DNA of 5,877 bases from positions 1 to 5,877 of the forward strand of contig DNLZ01000279.1 in NCBI GenBank assembly GCA_003488325.1, written 5' to 3'. The notes beneath the pieces were generated by a model that worked only from the letters and a program-made list of their open reading frames with translations, did not search any database and was not told the origin of the DNA. The DNA comes from Planctomycetaceae bacterium (lineage in GTDB: Bacteria > Planctomycetota > Planctomycetia > Pirellulales > UBA1268). This document shows positions 5,483-5,877 of this stretch, piece after piece; position 1 is the first letter of the stretch, and every line of letters starts with the position of its first letter. A program made the translations under genes and the position numbers.

Positions 5483-5491
5483 CGTGCTGCC

Positions 5492-5877
5492 ATGGGTTCT
5501 CTGCGCGGGCTGCGTCCGGAGATGACCGGCATCGCCCTCGGTTCGATCCTGCCGGGATCGCGTGCGCGGGTCTCGATCGTCCCCGTCACGGCGCTCGTCG
5601 TCATCTGCCTGGCAGGCTGCCGCAGCGGTTCGTCGATGACGGCGCCGTCATGGTCGATGTTCGGCGGATCGACGAAGAACAGCGAAAAGCTCGCCTCGGC
5701 ACCTCCCTTCGAGGGCGATGTCGCCAAGCCGTCGGCCACCGCCAAGCCGTATCCGACGACCTCCACCCCCGAGGGCTACGTCCTCGAATCGACACGCGCC
5801 GCCGGGGCCGATGCCGTCGCCTCGACGGCTCCCCCGACCACGCCGGCGGATATCGCGCCGGTCGTGTACGGGACGAC
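5492..5877 (+). CDS. Lipoprotein, function unknown (3' end outside window)
   Basis: An open frame of 128 codons runs off the right edge without a stop. The N-terminus is a lipoprotein signal: a basic region with several Arg (1-26), a hydrophobic core (VSIVPVTALVVICLAG, 27-42) and the lipobox LAGC with Cys43 as the predicted lipidated residue. Export and attachment to a membrane are therefore likely. The n-region is long; starting at Met11 would shorten it, but the strong Shine-Dalgarno at 5477-5482 supports Met1. The mature part so far (44-128) is rich in Ser, Thr, Ala and Pro with little predicted order, and includes PYPTTSTPEGY (86-96). I see no catalytic motif or named domain. It follows sod on the same strand after 183 bp, with a promoter-like pair and hairpins between them, so it is probably transcribed separately. 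Function cannot be assigned. Confidence 0.82.
   Translation, partial: MGSLRGLRPEMTGIALGSILPGSRARVSIVPVTALVVICLAGCRSGSSMTAPSWSMFGGSTKNSEKLASAPPFEGDVAKPSATAKPYPTTSTPEGYVLESTRAAGADAVASTAPPTTPADIAPVVYGT

Noticed and set aside
5368..5766. A minus-strand 132-codon frame opposite the lipoprotein gene
   Set aside because: The plus-strand frame has a lipobox signal peptide and a strong Shine-Dalgarno; the minus frame has neither.

Overview
The window is GC-rich (by eye roughly two thirds G+C or more) and densely coding. It holds four complete protein genes and the 5' part of a fifth. No RNA genes, CRISPR arrays, insertion sequences or phage genes were seen. The organism looks like a Gram-negative-type bacterium, and I suspect a planctomycete (Pirellulales-like). 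The grounds are a GluRS with a long insertion after KLSKR that I associate from memory with that phylum, a hypothetical membrane protein ending in a Ser-Glu-Arg-Lys-rich tail, a lipoprotein gene, and a mix of genes with and without Shine-Dalgarno sequences. This placement is inference; I could run no search.

Layout: on the minus strand, reading right to left, come a six-helix membrane protein of unknown function (4330-3206), glutamyl-tRNA synthetase gltX (3042-1483) and xylose isomerase xylA (1402-83). A 12-bp-stem hairpin separates the membrane protein gene from gltX. gltX and xylA are 80 bp apart and could be partly co-transcribed, but xylA also has a promoter-like pair and a good Shine-Dalgarno of its own. 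A 10-bp-stem hairpin follows xylA.

On the plus strand, diverging from the membrane protein across a 363-bp intergenic region, is a Mn-type superoxide dismutase (4694-5308). It is followed by a lipoprotein gene (5492 onward) that runs off the right edge. The sod upstream region has a sigma70-like promoter whose spacer contains a perfect 12-bp palindrome. Two copies of an 8-bp palindrome lie just after the predicted transcription start.

The genes do not form one pathway: translation (gltX), pentose entry (xylA), oxidative-stress defence (sod) and two uncharacterised envelope proteins sit side by side, as in an ordinary chromosomal housekeeping region. I found no convincing new multi-gene system. 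The points most worth a second look are the GluRS insertion together with its missing zinc site, the charge-segregated tail of the membrane protein, and the layered palindromes at the sod promoter.
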